Part shown: in pieces, positions 17,167 to 26,814 of the stretch
Layout of the letters: every line of letters starts with the position of its first letter
Position numbering within the stretch: position 1 is the first letter of the stretch
Origin: Streptomyces atratus
GTDB lineage: Bacteria > Actinomycetota > Actinomycetes > Streptomycetales > Streptomycetaceae
DNA length: 64,000 bases
Assembly (NCBI RefSeq): GCF_900119365.1
Contig: NZ_FPJO01000002.1
Location: forward strand, 124,001-188,000
Direction of reading: 5' to 3'
Notes under the pieces: generated by a model
Told to the model about the DNA's origin: nothing
The model's database searches: none
What the model saw: the letters and a program-made list of their open reading frames with translations, nothing else
Made by a program: the position numbers and the translations under genes

Positions 17167-18450
17167 CTACTGCTGCTGGCTGAGGCGCTTGTTGAGCTCG
17201 CCCTCGACCTGCTTGGCGGCCTCGGCGGGCGACTTGCCCTGGAGAACCAGCGTCATGTAGGTCTTGATCGGGTTCGGCGGGTTCTCGACCGGCGCCCACT
17301 CCGGGATCAGCGGCGTGGTGCCACCGGACTTGGCGGCGGCCGGACCGGCCGCCTCGGCGGCGGGCTGGCCGACCGTGTACTTCTGCATGGCGTCGTTCTT
17401 CGGGGACCAGCCGGCCTCCTTGATGAGCGCGCCGTCGTTCTGCTCGGAGAGCGCGATCTTCAGGAACTCCTTGGCCAGGTCCTGCTTCTTGCTGCCCGCG
17501 GCCACGGCGAGGTTGGAGCCGCCGAGGAAGACGCCCTCGGGCTTGTCGGCCGTCTCACCGGGGATGGTGAAGAAGCCGATGTCGTCCTTGATCTCCGGGT
17601 TGGCCTTGATGGCGGTGCCGGCCTCGTAGCCCATCGCGATGACGGCGCCGGTCTTGCCCTTGGCGAAGACCTCGGCCTGCTGCGGGGTGGCCTCGTCCTT
17701 GTCCTTGGGGGCCTTGGAGAAGGCCTGGTACTGCTTGTAGACGTCCATGGCCTCGGCGACCTTCGGGTCGGCCAGGTTGGAGACGTACTTGTCGCCTTCC
17801 TTCTTCACCGGCGAGACGTCCTTGCCGACGAGCAGGCCGTCGAAGAAGTACCAGTTCTGGCCGGGCAGGTAGATCGGCTCGGCGTCGCCCTTCTTCTCGA
17901 TGGCCTCGAACGCCTTGAAGAGGTCGGCACGGGTCTTCGGCGTCTCGGTGATACCGGCGTCCTTGAAGACCTTCTTGTTGTACATGACGACGCGGTTGCC
18001 CACGTACCACGGCAGGGCGTACTGCTTGCCGTCGTAGATGGAGGGCTGGTTGACGCCGTCGGCCCAGGCGGAGCCGATCTCCTTCTTCAGGTCACCGAGG
18101 TCGGCGAGACCGCCGGTCTTGGCGTACGCCGGGGTCTGGGTGTTTCCGATCTCCAGGACGTCCGGCGGGTTGGACTCGGAGAGGGCGGTGGTGACCTTCT
18201 GCTGAATGCCGTTCCAGTCCTGGACTTCGATCTTCAGCTTGGCCTTGGTCTTCTTCTCGAACTCCTCGGTGACCGTCTTGGTCCACCCGTCCGGGTTCGA
18301 GCCGGACATCGTCCACACGGTCAGGGTCTGGCCCTTGTACGCGTCCGGACCGGCCTTCTTGCCGCTGTCACCGCCGTCGTCGGACCCACACGCCGCGAGG
18401 CCGATCATCATGCCCGCGACGCCGATCGCCGCGATGAGCTTGCGCTTCAC
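17167..18450 (-). CDS. dasA: Chitobiose-binding lipoprotein DasA
   Basis: 427-aa extracellular solute-binding protein. A lipoprotein signal (MKRKLIAAIGVAGMMIGLAACG) gives a lipobox with Cys21. The mature part is a family 1 sugar-binding protein (LTVWTMSGSNPDGWTKTV, YALPWYVGNRVVMYNKKVF). It captures N,N'-diacetylchitobiose for DasBC. The GTG at 18450 has GAGGAGGG at good spacing. DasR boxes lie 75-110 bp upstream. Confidence 0.95.
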   Translation of the reverse strand: MKRKLIAAIGVAGMMIGLAACGSDDGGDSGKKAGPDAYKGQTLTVWTMSGSNPDGWTKTVTEEFEKKTKAKLKIEVQDWNGIQQKVTTALSESNPPDVLEIGNTQTPAYAKTGGLADLGDLKKEIGSAWADGVNQPSIYDGKQYALPWYVGNRVVMYNKKVFKDAGITETPKTRADLFKAFEAIEKKGDAEPIYLPGQNWYFFDGLLVGKDVSPVKKEGDKYVSNLADPKVAEAMDVYKQYQAFSKAPKDKDEATPQQAEVFAKGKTGAVIAMGYEAGTAIKANPEIKDDIGFFTIPGETADKPEGVFLGGSNLAVAAGSKKQDLAKEFLKIALSEQNDGALIKEAGWSPKNDAMQKYTVGQPAAEAAGPAAAKSGGTTPLIPEWAPVENPPNPIKTYMTLVLQGKSPAEAAKQVEGELNKRLSQQQ

Positions 18451-18532
18451 GCCAAACCCTCCTCAGGGATACTGCAACCCCGCCCACCGCGAAGACATTC
18501 GACGAGTACTGCTGGGGCTGGACCTGGTCTTT

Positions 18533-18548
18533 AATGGTTTAGACCAGC
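18533..18548. promoter_or_regulatory. DasR-responsive element (dre) between dasA and dasR
   Basis: AATGGTTTAGACCAGC, core TGGTTTAGACCA, has one mismatch to the dre core. The flanking CCTGGTCTTTAATG (18523-18536) is a weaker half-match. It is placed to control dasA. Confidence 0.85.
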
Positions 18549-18556
18549 ACCGGGAG

Positions 18557-18572
18557 CTTGGCCTAGACCTTT
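18557..18572. promoter_or_regulatory. Second dre between dasA and dasR
   Basis: CTTGGCCTAGACCTTT, core TGGCCTAGACCT, has two mismatches to the dre core. Spacing to the first box is 24 bp centre to centre. It probably serves dasR autoregulation, as two sites are known in this interval in S. coelicolor. Confidence 0.7.
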
Positions 18573-18630
18573 AGGGGTGTCAAGGGTGTATAAGAAGTGC
18601 ACTCGCGTCCGTTACAGGACCGACACCTGA

Positions 18631-19494
<864 letters not shown>

Positions 19495-19720
19495 GCCCGG
19501 AACACCGCCCGGGCCCCCGTGGAACGCATCACTCCGCGAGGGCCCTTCGCGCACCCTGATACGGACCAACTGCCGTACGTTTGGCGGAATTACGAACAGA
19601 AGTACCCGCTCAGCGGGCCGTTGCCGGACCGCAATACGGACAGGGGGTGACGGTGACCGGAAGCCTCCCCTAGATTTCCTGCGCATTACAAGGTGATCAG
19701 CGAGGGGACGGAGTCGCCGC

Positions 19721-19975
19721 ATGCCAGCAGGCCCAGAAGGAAAACCGCCCACCGTCACACCGGTGCGGGTGTTCATCGCCCTCTGCCTCGTCGCGCCGTT
19801 CGTGGCGATGCTCTGGGTGAGTTCGTACGCGAAGGTGGACCCCACCTTCATCGGCATCCCGTTCTTCTACTGGTACCAGATGCTCTGGGTGCTGATCTCC
19901 ACCGCGCTCACGATGATCGCGTACAAGCTGTGGCAGCGTGACCAGCGCGCCCGCAAGGGAGGTGGGTCGGCATGA
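19721..19975 (+). CDS. DUF3311 small membrane subunit next to MctP
   Basis: 84 aa with two transmembrane helices (VFIALCLVAPFVAMLWVSS and FFYWYQMLWVLISTALTMIA) and a basic C-terminus. DUF3311 proteins almost always precede SSS-family monocarboxylate symporters and are presumed accessory subunits. The stop overlaps the next start by 4 bases (ATGA). Confidence 0.88.
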   Translation: MPAGPEGKPPTVTPVRVFIALCLVAPFVAMLWVSSYAKVDPTFIGIPFFYWYQMLWVLISTALTMIAYKLWQRDQRARKGGGSA

Positions 19976-21606
19976 AGGACGGTGTGAACGGCGTCGCGCT
20001 CGGCGTCTTCATCTTCTTCTTCGCGGCCGTCACGGTCATGGGCTTCCTGGCGGCGCGCTGGCGCAAGGCCGAGAACGAGGCCAGCCTCGACGAATGGGGC
20101 CTGGGCGGACGGTCGTTCGGCACCTGGGTCACCTGGTTCCTGCTCGGCGGCGACCTGTACACCGCGTACACCTTCGTCGCCGTGCCGGCGGCGATCTACG
20201 CGGCGGGCGCGGCGGGCTTCTTCGCCGTGCCGTACACCATCCTGGTGTACCCGCTGATCTTCACCTTCCTGCCGCGGCTCTGGTCGGTCTCGCACAAGCA
20301 CGGGTACGTCACCACCTCGGACTTCGTGCGCGGGCGCTTCGGCTCGAAGGGCCTGTCGCTGGCGGTCGCCATCACGGGCATCCTCGCCACGATGCCGTAC
20401 ATCGCACTCCAACTCGTCGGCATCCAGGCGGTGCTGGACGTGATGGGCGTCGGCGGCGGCGAGACCACCCACTGGTTCGTCAAGGACCTGCCGCTGCTGA
20501 TCGCGTTCGCGGTGCTCGCCGCGTACACCTACTCCTCCGGGCTGAGGGCACCCGCGCTGATCGCCTTCGTCAAGGACGGGCTGATCTACCTGGTCATCGC
20601 GGTGGCGATCATCTACATCCCGATCAAGCTGGGCGGTTTCGACGACATCTTCGCCAAGGCGGGCGAGGCGTTCTCGCAGACCAACCCGGCCACCGGCAAG
20701 CCGCGCGGCGCGCTCGCACCGGGCGAGGCGGGCCAGTGGGGGTACGCCACCCTGGCGCTGGGCTCGGCGCTGGCGCTGTTCATGTATCCGCACTCGATCA
20801 CGGCGACGCTCTCCAGCCGCAGCCGCAATGTGATCCGGCGCAACACCACGATCCTGCCGCTGTACTCACTGATGCTGGGCCTGCTGGCACTGCTCGGCTT
20901 CATGGCCATCGCCGCCGGAATCAAGGTCGACAACGGGCAGCTGGCCATCCCGCAGCTGTTCGAGAACATGTTCCCGGACTGGTTCGCGGGCGTCGCGTTC
21001 GCCGCCATCGGCATCGGCGCGCTGGTGCCCGCCGCGATCATGTCGATCGCCGCGGCGAACCTCTTCACCCGCAACATCTACAAGGACTTCCTGAAGCCGG
21101 ACGCGACCCCGGAGCAGGAGACCAAGGTCTCCAAGCTGGTGTCGCTGCTGGTCAAGGTCGGCGCGCTCGCCTTCGTCCTCACGATGGACAAGACGGTCGC
21201 GATCAACTTCCAGCTGCTCGGCGGCATCTGGATCCTCCAGACGATGCCGGCCCTGGTCGGCGGCCTGTTCACCCGCTGGTTCCACCGCTGGGCGCTGCTC
21301 GCGGGCTGGGCGGTCGGCATGGTGTACGGGACGGTGGCCGCGTACGGGGTCGCCTCGCCGACGCAGAAGCACTTCGGCGGCTCGTCCGCGGAGATCCCCG
21401 GCATCGGCGAGATCGGCTACATCGGCCTCACCGCGTTCGTGCTGAACGTGGTCGTGACAGTGGTGCTCACCTTCGTCCTGAACGCCGTGAAGGCGCCCGC
21501 CGGGATCGACGAGACCTCCCCGGCCGACTACACCGCCGACGCGGGCGACCCGGGCGTCAAGACGGAACTCCCGCCGGCCACGGCGGGGGCACCGGGCGGT
21601 CACTGA
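19972..21606 (+). CDS. mctP: Sodium:solute (monocarboxylate) symporter, MctP-like
   Basis: 544-aa SSS-family transporter with about 13 hydrophobic segments. WGLGGRSFGTWVTWFLLGGD and ATMPYIALQLVGIQAVLDVM are typical of MctP monocarboxylate uptake systems (lactate, pyruvate, acetate, propionate); the substrate is inferred from family only. It is translationally coupled to the DUF3311 gene. It sits beside the das locus but has no dre of its own that I can see. Confidence 0.88.
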   Translation: MKDGVNGVALGVFIFFFAAVTVMGFLAARWRKAENEASLDEWGLGGRSFGTWVTWFLLGGDLYTAYTFVAVPAAIYAAGAAGFFAVPYTILVYPLIFTFLPRLWSVSHKHGYVTTSDFVRGRFGSKGLSLAVAITGILATMPYIALQLVGIQAVLDVMGVGGGETTHWFVKDLPLLIAFAVLAAYTYSSGLRAPALIAFVKDGLIYLVIAVAIIYIPIKLGGFDDIFAKAGEAFSQTNPATGKPRGALAPGEAGQWGYATLALGSALALFMYPHSITATLSSRSRNVIRRNTTILPLYSLMLGLLALLGFMAIAAGIKVDNGQLAIPQLFENMFPDWFAGVAFAAIGIGALVPAAIMSIAAANLFTRNIYKDFLKPDATPEQETKVSKLVSLLVKVGALAFVLTMDKTVAINFQLLGGIWILQTMPALVGGLFTRWFHRWALLAGWAVGMVYGTVAAYGVASPTQKHFGGSSAEIPGIGEIGYIGLTAFVLNVVVTVVLTFVLNAVKAPAGIDETSPADYTADAGDPGVKTELPPATAGAPGGH

Positions 21607-21742
21607 CGACCCCGCACCCACGGCCCGGCGAGAGGCCCTGGCCCCCTCCAGCGGGGCGCGGCGGGCCGTCGGCGTGGATCGGGCCAGCCGCCCCGGGAAA
21701 GGGCCGTACGGCTCATTCTGTGGGCCCGGCCCGGTCGGCGCG

Positions 21743-21791
21743 ACACAACATGTGGGGGCTGCCTCATCGGGCAGCCCCCACATGTATGCTC
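21743..21791 (+). promoter_or_regulatory. Hairpin dyad with probable NrdR boxes at the nrdAB promoter
   Basis: A perfect 16-bp inverted repeat (ACATGTGGGGGCTGCC at 21748-21763, complement at 21770-21785) has ACACAACATGTGG on its left flank and CCACATGTATGC on its right. Both ends resemble the ACAC-AT-rich-GTG NrdR box, about 32 bp apart, the arrangement known for Streptomyces class Ia and class II RNR promoters. TATGCT (21785-21790) could be the -10 for the riboswitch RNA. The same hairpin would also terminate mctP transcripts. The NrdR reading is tentative. Confidence 0.55.
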
Positions 21792-21796
21792 TTCCT

Positions 21797-21905
21797 CGCT
21801 GTCGCCGCAGGGGAATCCGGTGAGAATCCGGAACTGTCCCGCAACGGTGTATTCAGTGCGCTTTTGTGCACCCCCGAGTCAGTCCGATGACCTGCCGGCA
21901 GCGCA
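21797..21905 (+). ncRNA. Cobalamin (B12) riboswitch controlling nrdAB
   Basis: The conserved core is present: GGGGAATCCGGTGAGAATCC, then GGAACTGTCCCGCAACGGT, and the B12 box at 21876-21897 (GAGTCAGT, then GACCTGCCGG). It lies 150 bp upstream of nrdA. Streptomyces class Ia nrdABS is known to be shut off by B12 through such a riboswitch, so that the B12-dependent class II enzyme is used instead. The expression platform probably includes the GCATCCGG-N10-CCGGATGC hairpin (21903-21928) and the GGGAGAG ribosome site. Confidence 0.93.
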
Positions 21906-22055
21906 TCCGGCTCGACCGAACCGGATGCCCAGACGTCCGGGCCTCGCGGTTGGGCCGGTGGACGCCGTGCGGAGCGCTGCCCTGCCCCGGGTCTGCGCGT
22001 CCGCAGGGCTGCCCCGTTCCCCGCCGGCCCCGAGCCGAGCGAGGGAGAGCACCAC

Positions 22056-24467
22056 GTGACCATCGCGCCAGCCGATCCGGCTTCAGTCGCCGCGTCCGCA
22101 GCAGCCGAGTCCGAGGCAGCCGCACAGGACGGACCGGGGACCGCGCTGCTGCGGACCCTGACCGACCTCACCGCCGATCTGCCCGACACCGACCCCGGCC
22201 GGGTCGCCGCCGCCGCGCTGCGCGGCCGCAGCGCCCGGGCGGACGAGGCGGAGCTGCGTTCGCTGGCCACCGAGGCCGCCGCGGGCCTGATCTCCGAGGA
22301 CCCCGCCTACTCCCGGCTCGCCGCCCGGCTCCTGACCCTCACCATCGCGGACGAGGCGGCCGGCCAGGGCGCGGTCTCCTTCTCCGCCTCGGTCGCCGTC
22401 GGGCACCGCGAGGGCCTGATCGCGGACCGTACCGCCGAGTTCGTCGCCCGCCACGCGGCCGCCCTCGACGCGCTGGTGGAGCGTTCGCTCGCGGACGGCG
22501 CGGACGACCGCTTCGGCTACTTCGGGCTGCGGACCCTGCACAGCCGCTATCTGCTGCGCCACCCGCACACCCGCCAGGTCATCGAGACGCCCCAGCACTT
22601 CATGCTGCGGGTCGCGTCAGGGCTCGCCGAGGACGACTCGCAGCGCGCCGTGGACGAAGTGGCGGCGCTGTACGGGCTGATGAGCCGGCTCGACTACCTC
22701 CCCTCCTCCCCCACGCTCTTCAACTCCGGCACCCGGCACCCGCAGATGTCCTCCTGCTATCTGCTGGACTCCCCGCTGGACGAGCTCGACTCGATCTACG
22801 ACCGCTACCACCAGGTGGCCCGGCTCTCCAAGCACGCGGGCGGCATCGGTCTTTCGTACTCCCGCATCCGCTCCCGCGGTTCGCTGATCCGCGGCACCAA
22901 CGGGCACTCCAACGGCATCGTGCCGTTCCTGAAGACGCTGGACGCCTCCGTCGCCGCGGTCAACCAGGGGGGCCGCCGCAAGGGCGCCGCCGCCGTCTAC
23001 CTGGAGACCTGGCACGCGGACATCGAGGAGTTCCTGGAGCTGCGCGACAACACGGGCGAGGACCAGCGGCGTACGCACAACCTCAACCTGGCGCACTGGA
23101 TCCCGGACGAGTTCATGCGCCGGGTCGACGCGGACGGCGACTGGTCGCTGTTCTCGCCCGCCGACGTACCCGGCCTCGTCGACCTGTGGGGCGACGAGTT
23201 CGACGCCGCGTACCGGGCCGCCGAGGCCCGGGGGCTGGCCCGCAAGTCGATCCCGGCCCGCGAGCTGTACGGCCGGATGATGCGCACCCTCGCACAGACC
23301 GGCCAGGGCTGGATGACGTTCAAGGACGCCTCCAACCGGACCGCGAACCAGACCGCCGAGCCGGGCACCGTCGTCCACTCGTCGAACCTGTGCACCGAGA
23401 TCCTCGAAGTCACCGACGACGGCGAGACGGCGGTCTGCAACCTGGGCTCGGTCAACCTCGGCGCGTTCGTCGCCGACGGCTCCATCGACTGGGAGCGGCT
23501 GGACGCCACCGTCCGCACCGCCGTGACCTTCCTGGACCGGGTCGTCGACATCAACTTCTACCCGACCGAGCAGGCCGGCCGCTCCAACGCGAAGTGGCGC
23601 CCGGTGGGCCTGGGCGCCATGGGCCTCCAGGACGTCTTCTTCAAGCTGCGGCTGCCGTTCGACTCCCCCGAGGCCCGCGCGCTCTCCACGAAGATCTCCG
23701 AGCGGATCATGCTCGCCGCGTACGAGTCGTCCTGCGAGCTCGCCGAACGGTCCGGACCGCTGCCCGCCTGGTCGCAGACGCGGGCTGCGCGCGGTGTGCT
23801 GCACCCCGACCACTACGACACCGAGCTGAACTGGCCCGAGCGGTGGGAGGCGCTGCGCGCCCGCGTCGCGAAGAGCGGGATGCGCAACTCGCTGCTGCTC
23901 GCCATCGCGCCGACGGCGACGATCGCCTCGATCGCGGGGGTCTACGAGTGCATCGAGCCGCAGGTCTCCAACCTCTTCAAGCGCGAGACGCTCAGCGGCG
24001 AGTTCCTCCAGGTCAACGCGTACCTGGTGGATGAGCTGAAGCAGCTCGGGGTGTGGGACGCGCGCACCCGTGAGGCGCTGCGCGAGGCCAGTGGCTCGGT
24101 GCAGGGCTTCGCCTGGATCCCGGAGGAGGTGCGGGCGCTGTACCGCACGGCGTGGGAGATCCCGCAGCGCGGTCTGATCGACATGGCGGCGGCCCGTACG
24201 CCGTTCCTGGACCAGAGCCAGTCGCTGAACCTGTTCCTGGAGACGCCGACGATCGGCAAGCTCTCCTCGATGTACGCGTACGCCTGGAAGCAGGGGCTGA
24301 AGACGACGTACTACCTGCGCTCGCGCCCGGCGACCCGGATCGCCCGTGCCGCCTCCGGCCAGGCCGCGGCCGCCGCCCCCATTCCCGTACAGCAGGCTTC
24401 GGCGCCCGACGCGGACGCGATCGCCTGCTCCCTCGAAAACCCCGAGTCCTGCGAGGCCTGCCAGTAA
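22056..24467 (+). CDS. nrdA: Class Ia ribonucleotide reductase large subunit
   Basis: 803-aa catalytic subunit reducing ribonucleoside diphosphates. Active-site pattern: MSSCYLLDS and AVCNLGSVNLG carry the redox cysteine pair, and SSNLCTEILE carries the N-x-C-x-E radical site. The C-terminal CEACQ is the shuttle Cys pair. The GTG at 22056 has GGGAGAG 6 bases upstream. The stop overlaps the nrdB start (TAATG). Regulated by the B12 riboswitch upstream. Confidence 0.95.
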   Translation: MTIAPADPASVAASAAAESEAAAQDGPGTALLRTLTDLTADLPDTDPGRVAAAALRGRSARADEAELRSLATEAAAGLISEDPAYSRLAARLLTLTIADEAAGQGAVSFSASVAVGHREGLIADRTAEFVARHAAALDALVERSLADGADDRFGYFGLRTLHSRYLLRHPHTRQVIETPQHFMLRVASGLAEDDSQRAVDEVAALYGLMSRLDYLPSSPTLFNSGTRHPQMSSCYLLDSPLDELDSIYDRYHQVARLSKHAGGIGLSYSRIRSRGSLIRGTNGHSNGIVPFLKTLDASVAAVNQGGRRKGAAAVYLETWHADIEEFLELRDNTGEDQRRTHNLNLAHWIPDEFMRRVDADGDWSLFSPADVPGLVDLWGDEFDAAYRAAEARGLARKSIPARELYGRMMRTLAQTGQGWMTFKDASNRTANQTAEPGTVVHSSNLCTEILEVTDDGETAVCNLGSVNLGAFVADGSIDWERLDATVRTAVTFLDRVVDINFYPTEQAGRSNAKWRPVGLGAMGLQDVFFKLRLPFDSPEARALSTKISERIMLAAYESSCELAERSGPLPAWSQTRAARGVLHPDHYDTELNWPERWEALRARVAKSGMRNSLLLAIAPTATIASIAGVYECIEPQVSNLFKRETLSGEFLQVNAYLVDELKQLGVWDARTREALREASGSVQGFAWIPEEVRALYRTAWEIPQRGLIDMAAARTPFLDQSQSLNLFLETPTIGKLSSMYAYAWKQGLKTTYYLRSRPATRIARAASGQAAAAAPIPVQQASAPDADAIACSLENPESCEACQ

Positions 24468-25486
24468 TGAGCTCCACCAACTCCGAGAAGAACCTGCTCG
24501 ACCCGGGCTTCGAACTGACCCTGCGGCCCATGCGCTACCCGGACTTCTACGAGCGCTACCGCGACGCGATCAAGAACACCTGGACGGTGGAGGAGGTCGA
24601 CCTGCACTCCGACGTCGCCGACCTCGCCAAGCTGTCCCCCGGCGAGCAGCACATGATCGGCCGGCTGGTCGCGTTCTTCGCGACGGGGGACTCGATCGTC
24701 TCCAACAACCTCGTGCTGACGCTGTACAAGCACATCAACTCCCCCGAGGCGCGGCTGTACCTGTCGCGGCAGCTCTTCGAGGAGGCCGTGCACGTCCAGT
24801 TCTATCTGACGCTGCTGGACACGTACCTGCCCGACCCGGAGGACCGTGCGGCGGCGTTCGACGCGGTCGAGGAGATTCCCTCGATCCGGGAGAAGGCGCA
24901 GTTCTGCTTCAAGTGGATGGACTCGGTCGAGAAGATCGAGCGCCTGGAGACGAAGGCCGACCGCCGCCGGTTCCTGCTGAACCTGATCTGCTTCGCGGCG
25001 TGCATCGAGGGGTTGTTCTTCTACGGCGCGTTCGCGTACGTCTACTGGTTCCGCTCGCGGGGCCTGCTGCACGGTCTCGCCACGGGCACCAACTGGGTGT
25101 TCCGTGACGAGACGATGCACATGAACTTCGCGTTCGAGGTCGTGGACACCGTCCGCAAGGAGGAGCCGGACCTCTTCGACGACGAGCTCCAGCAGCAGGT
25201 CACCGACATGCTGAAGGAGGCCGTGGCCGCGGAGCTGCAGTTCGGCCGTGATCTGTGCGGCGACGGGCTGCCCGGCATGAACACCGAGTCGATGCGGCAG
25301 TACCTGGAGTGCGTCGCCGACCAGCGGCTCACCCGGCTGGGCTTCCCGGCGGTCTACGGCTCCGAGAACCCGTTCTCGTTCATGGAACTCCAGGGCGTGC
25401 AGGAGCTGACGAACTTCTTCGAGCGCCGACCGTCCGCGTACCAGGTGGCGGTGGAGGGCTCGGTCGCCTTCGACGACGACTTCTAG
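24467..25486 (+). CDS. nrdB: Class Ia ribonucleotide reductase diiron radical subunit
   Basis: 339 aa. Diiron ligands are seen in QLFEEAVHVQFY (Glu and His, with the radical Tyr four residues after the His), CIEGLFF (Glu) and FRDETMHMNF (Glu and His). It generates the tyrosyl radical with O2 for NrdA. The C-terminus SVAFDDDF is the acidic tail that docks into NrdA. Translationally coupled to nrdA. Confidence 0.95.
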   Translation: MSSTNSEKNLLDPGFELTLRPMRYPDFYERYRDAIKNTWTVEEVDLHSDVADLAKLSPGEQHMIGRLVAFFATGDSIVSNNLVLTLYKHINSPEARLYLSRQLFEEAVHVQFYLTLLDTYLPDPEDRAAAFDAVEEIPSIREKAQFCFKWMDSVEKIERLETKADRRRFLLNLICFAACIEGLFFYGAFAYVYWFRSRGLLHGLATGTNWVFRDETMHMNFAFEVVDTVRKEEPDLFDDELQQQVTDMLKEAVAAELQFGRDLCGDGLPGMNTESMRQYLECVADQRLTRLGFPAVYGSENPFSFMELQGVQELTNFFERRPSAYQVAVEGSVAFDDDF

Positions 25487-25695
25487 ATCCTGGCCCAGCT
25501 TCTGAGGTAGGGGCGCCGCGCAGCCGTGACCGGCCGCGCGGCGCCCGCCGTTTCCGGGGGCCCGTCGCTCCGGGCCCGTTCCGCGGCGCGCAGCTCGCGG
25601 TCGATGCGGCGCTCGCGGGCGAGCCCGGCGAGGGCGGGCAGCAGGACGAGAGCGATAAGTGCGGCTATGCCCAGGACGTTCTGGAATGTGTTCAT
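25483..25695 (-). CDS. Small single-pass membrane protein, function unknown
   Basis: 70 aa. One transmembrane helix (MNTFQNVLGIAALIALVLLP) is followed by a basic/acidic cytosolic tail. Its stop overlaps the end of nrdB and its start faces nrdS. The ribosome site is weak (GAG). It is plausible as a real small gene because the N-terminal half has membrane-protein composition, but no family is recognised. Confidence 0.5.
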   Translation of the reverse strand: MNTFQNVLGIAALIALVLLPALAGLARERRIDRELRAAERARSDGPPETAGAARPVTAARRPYLRSWARI

Positions 25696-25776
25696 GGCTC
25701 TACTCTCGTCCGTGCGGACGGATCGCGGCAGTGGCAGGACTGTCATGGAACATCGAATTACTGCCACACTGGCGTC

Positions 25777-26751
25777 ATGCTGAAAAATGTCGCCGCTCTG
25801 CTGCTCGACGAGGTCCACCCCTTCGAACTGGGCGTGCTGTGCGAGGTCTTCGGACTCGACCGCAGCGACCAGGGCCTGCCGGTCCACGACTTCGCCGTGG
25901 TCTCCGCCGAGGGCCCGGTGCTCCGGACCCACGCCGGCTTCACCATCAGTACGCCGTACGGCCTCGACCGCCTGGAGGAGGCCGACCTCATCGCCGTGCC
26001 GGCCGGCAGCCACTTCGTGGACCGGGAGTACCCCGAGGAGGTCCTCGACGCGCTGCGCCGGGCGGTGGACCGGGGCGCCCGGGTGATGAGCGTCTGCTCC
26101 GGCGCGTACGTCCTCGGCGCGGCCGGACTGCTGGACGGGCGCCGCTGCACCACCCACTGGCGCCACGCCGCGGAGCTGGCCCGCCGCTTCCCGCGGGCCG
26201 TCGTCGAGCCCGATGTGCTGTACGTGGACGAGGGTCAGGTCATCACCTCGGCGGGCACGGCGGCCGGGATCGACGCCTGCCTGCACCTGGTCCGGCAGGC
26301 GTACGGCCCCGATGCCGCCAACGCGATCGCCCGCCGCATGGTGGTACCGCCGCACCGGGACGGCGGCCAGGCGCAGTACATCGAGCGGCCACTGCCCCGC
26401 ACCCCCTGCGACACCGTCGGCGAGACGCTCGTCTGGATGGAGCGCCACCTCGACCAAGAAATGACCGTCGAGCAGCTCGCCGCCCAGGCGCACATGTCGC
26501 CGCGCACCTTCGCCCGCCGCTTCCAGCAGGAGACGGGCACCACTCCGTACCGCTGGCTGCTGCGCCAGCGGGTGCTGCTGGCCCAGCATCTGCTGGAGAC
26601 GTCCGATGACACGGTGGACTCGATCGCCGGGCGCACCGGTTTCGGGACCGCCGCCGCACTGCGCCACCAGTTCGTACGCTCCCTGGGCACCACGCCGAAC
26701 GCGTACCGCCGCACCTTCCGCGGCCCGGGCGCGATGGCCGAAGTGGCCTGA
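25777..26751 (+). CDS. nrdS: NrdS: DJ-1/PfpI-like domain fused to AraC-type DNA-binding domain
   Basis: 324 aa. An N-terminal glutamine-amidotransferase-like/DJ-1 domain (~1-180) has the nucleophile-elbow cysteine in VMSVCSGAYVLG. A C-terminal AraC double HTH (~215-320: MTVEQLAAQAHMSPRTFARRF and GFGTAAALRHQFVRSLGTTP) follows. It corresponds to the third gene of the S. coelicolor nrdABS operon. Its target and effector are not known. There is no Shine-Dalgarno before the ATG at 25777, so it may also be made from its own leaderless transcript. It is 290 bp after nrdB, with a small opposite-strand gene between. Confidence 0.85.
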   Translation: MLKNVAALLLDEVHPFELGVLCEVFGLDRSDQGLPVHDFAVVSAEGPVLRTHAGFTISTPYGLDRLEEADLIAVPAGSHFVDREYPEEVLDALRRAVDRGARVMSVCSGAYVLGAAGLLDGRRCTTHWRHAAELARRFPRAVVEPDVLYVDEGQVITSAGTAAGIDACLHLVRQAYGPDAANAIARRMVVPPHRDGGQAQYIERPLPRTPCDTVGETLVWMERHLDQEMTVEQLAAQAHMSPRTFARRFQQETGTTPYRWLLRQRVLLAQHLLETSDDTVDSIAGRTGFGTAAALRHQFVRSLGTTPNAYRRTFRGPGAMAEVA

Positions 26752-26761
26752 GACGCGAGGA

Positions 26762-26796
26762 AAGGCCCCTGTTCCGGGCGGATTCCAGGGGCCCTT
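26762..26796. terminator. Terminator between nrdS and M15 peptidase
   Basis: GGCCCCTG (26764-26771) pairs with CAGGGGCC (26786-26793), with a 14-base loop, between convergent genes. Confidence 0.6.
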
Positions 26797-26814
26797 CGCC
26801 GTGTGCGGTGCGCG

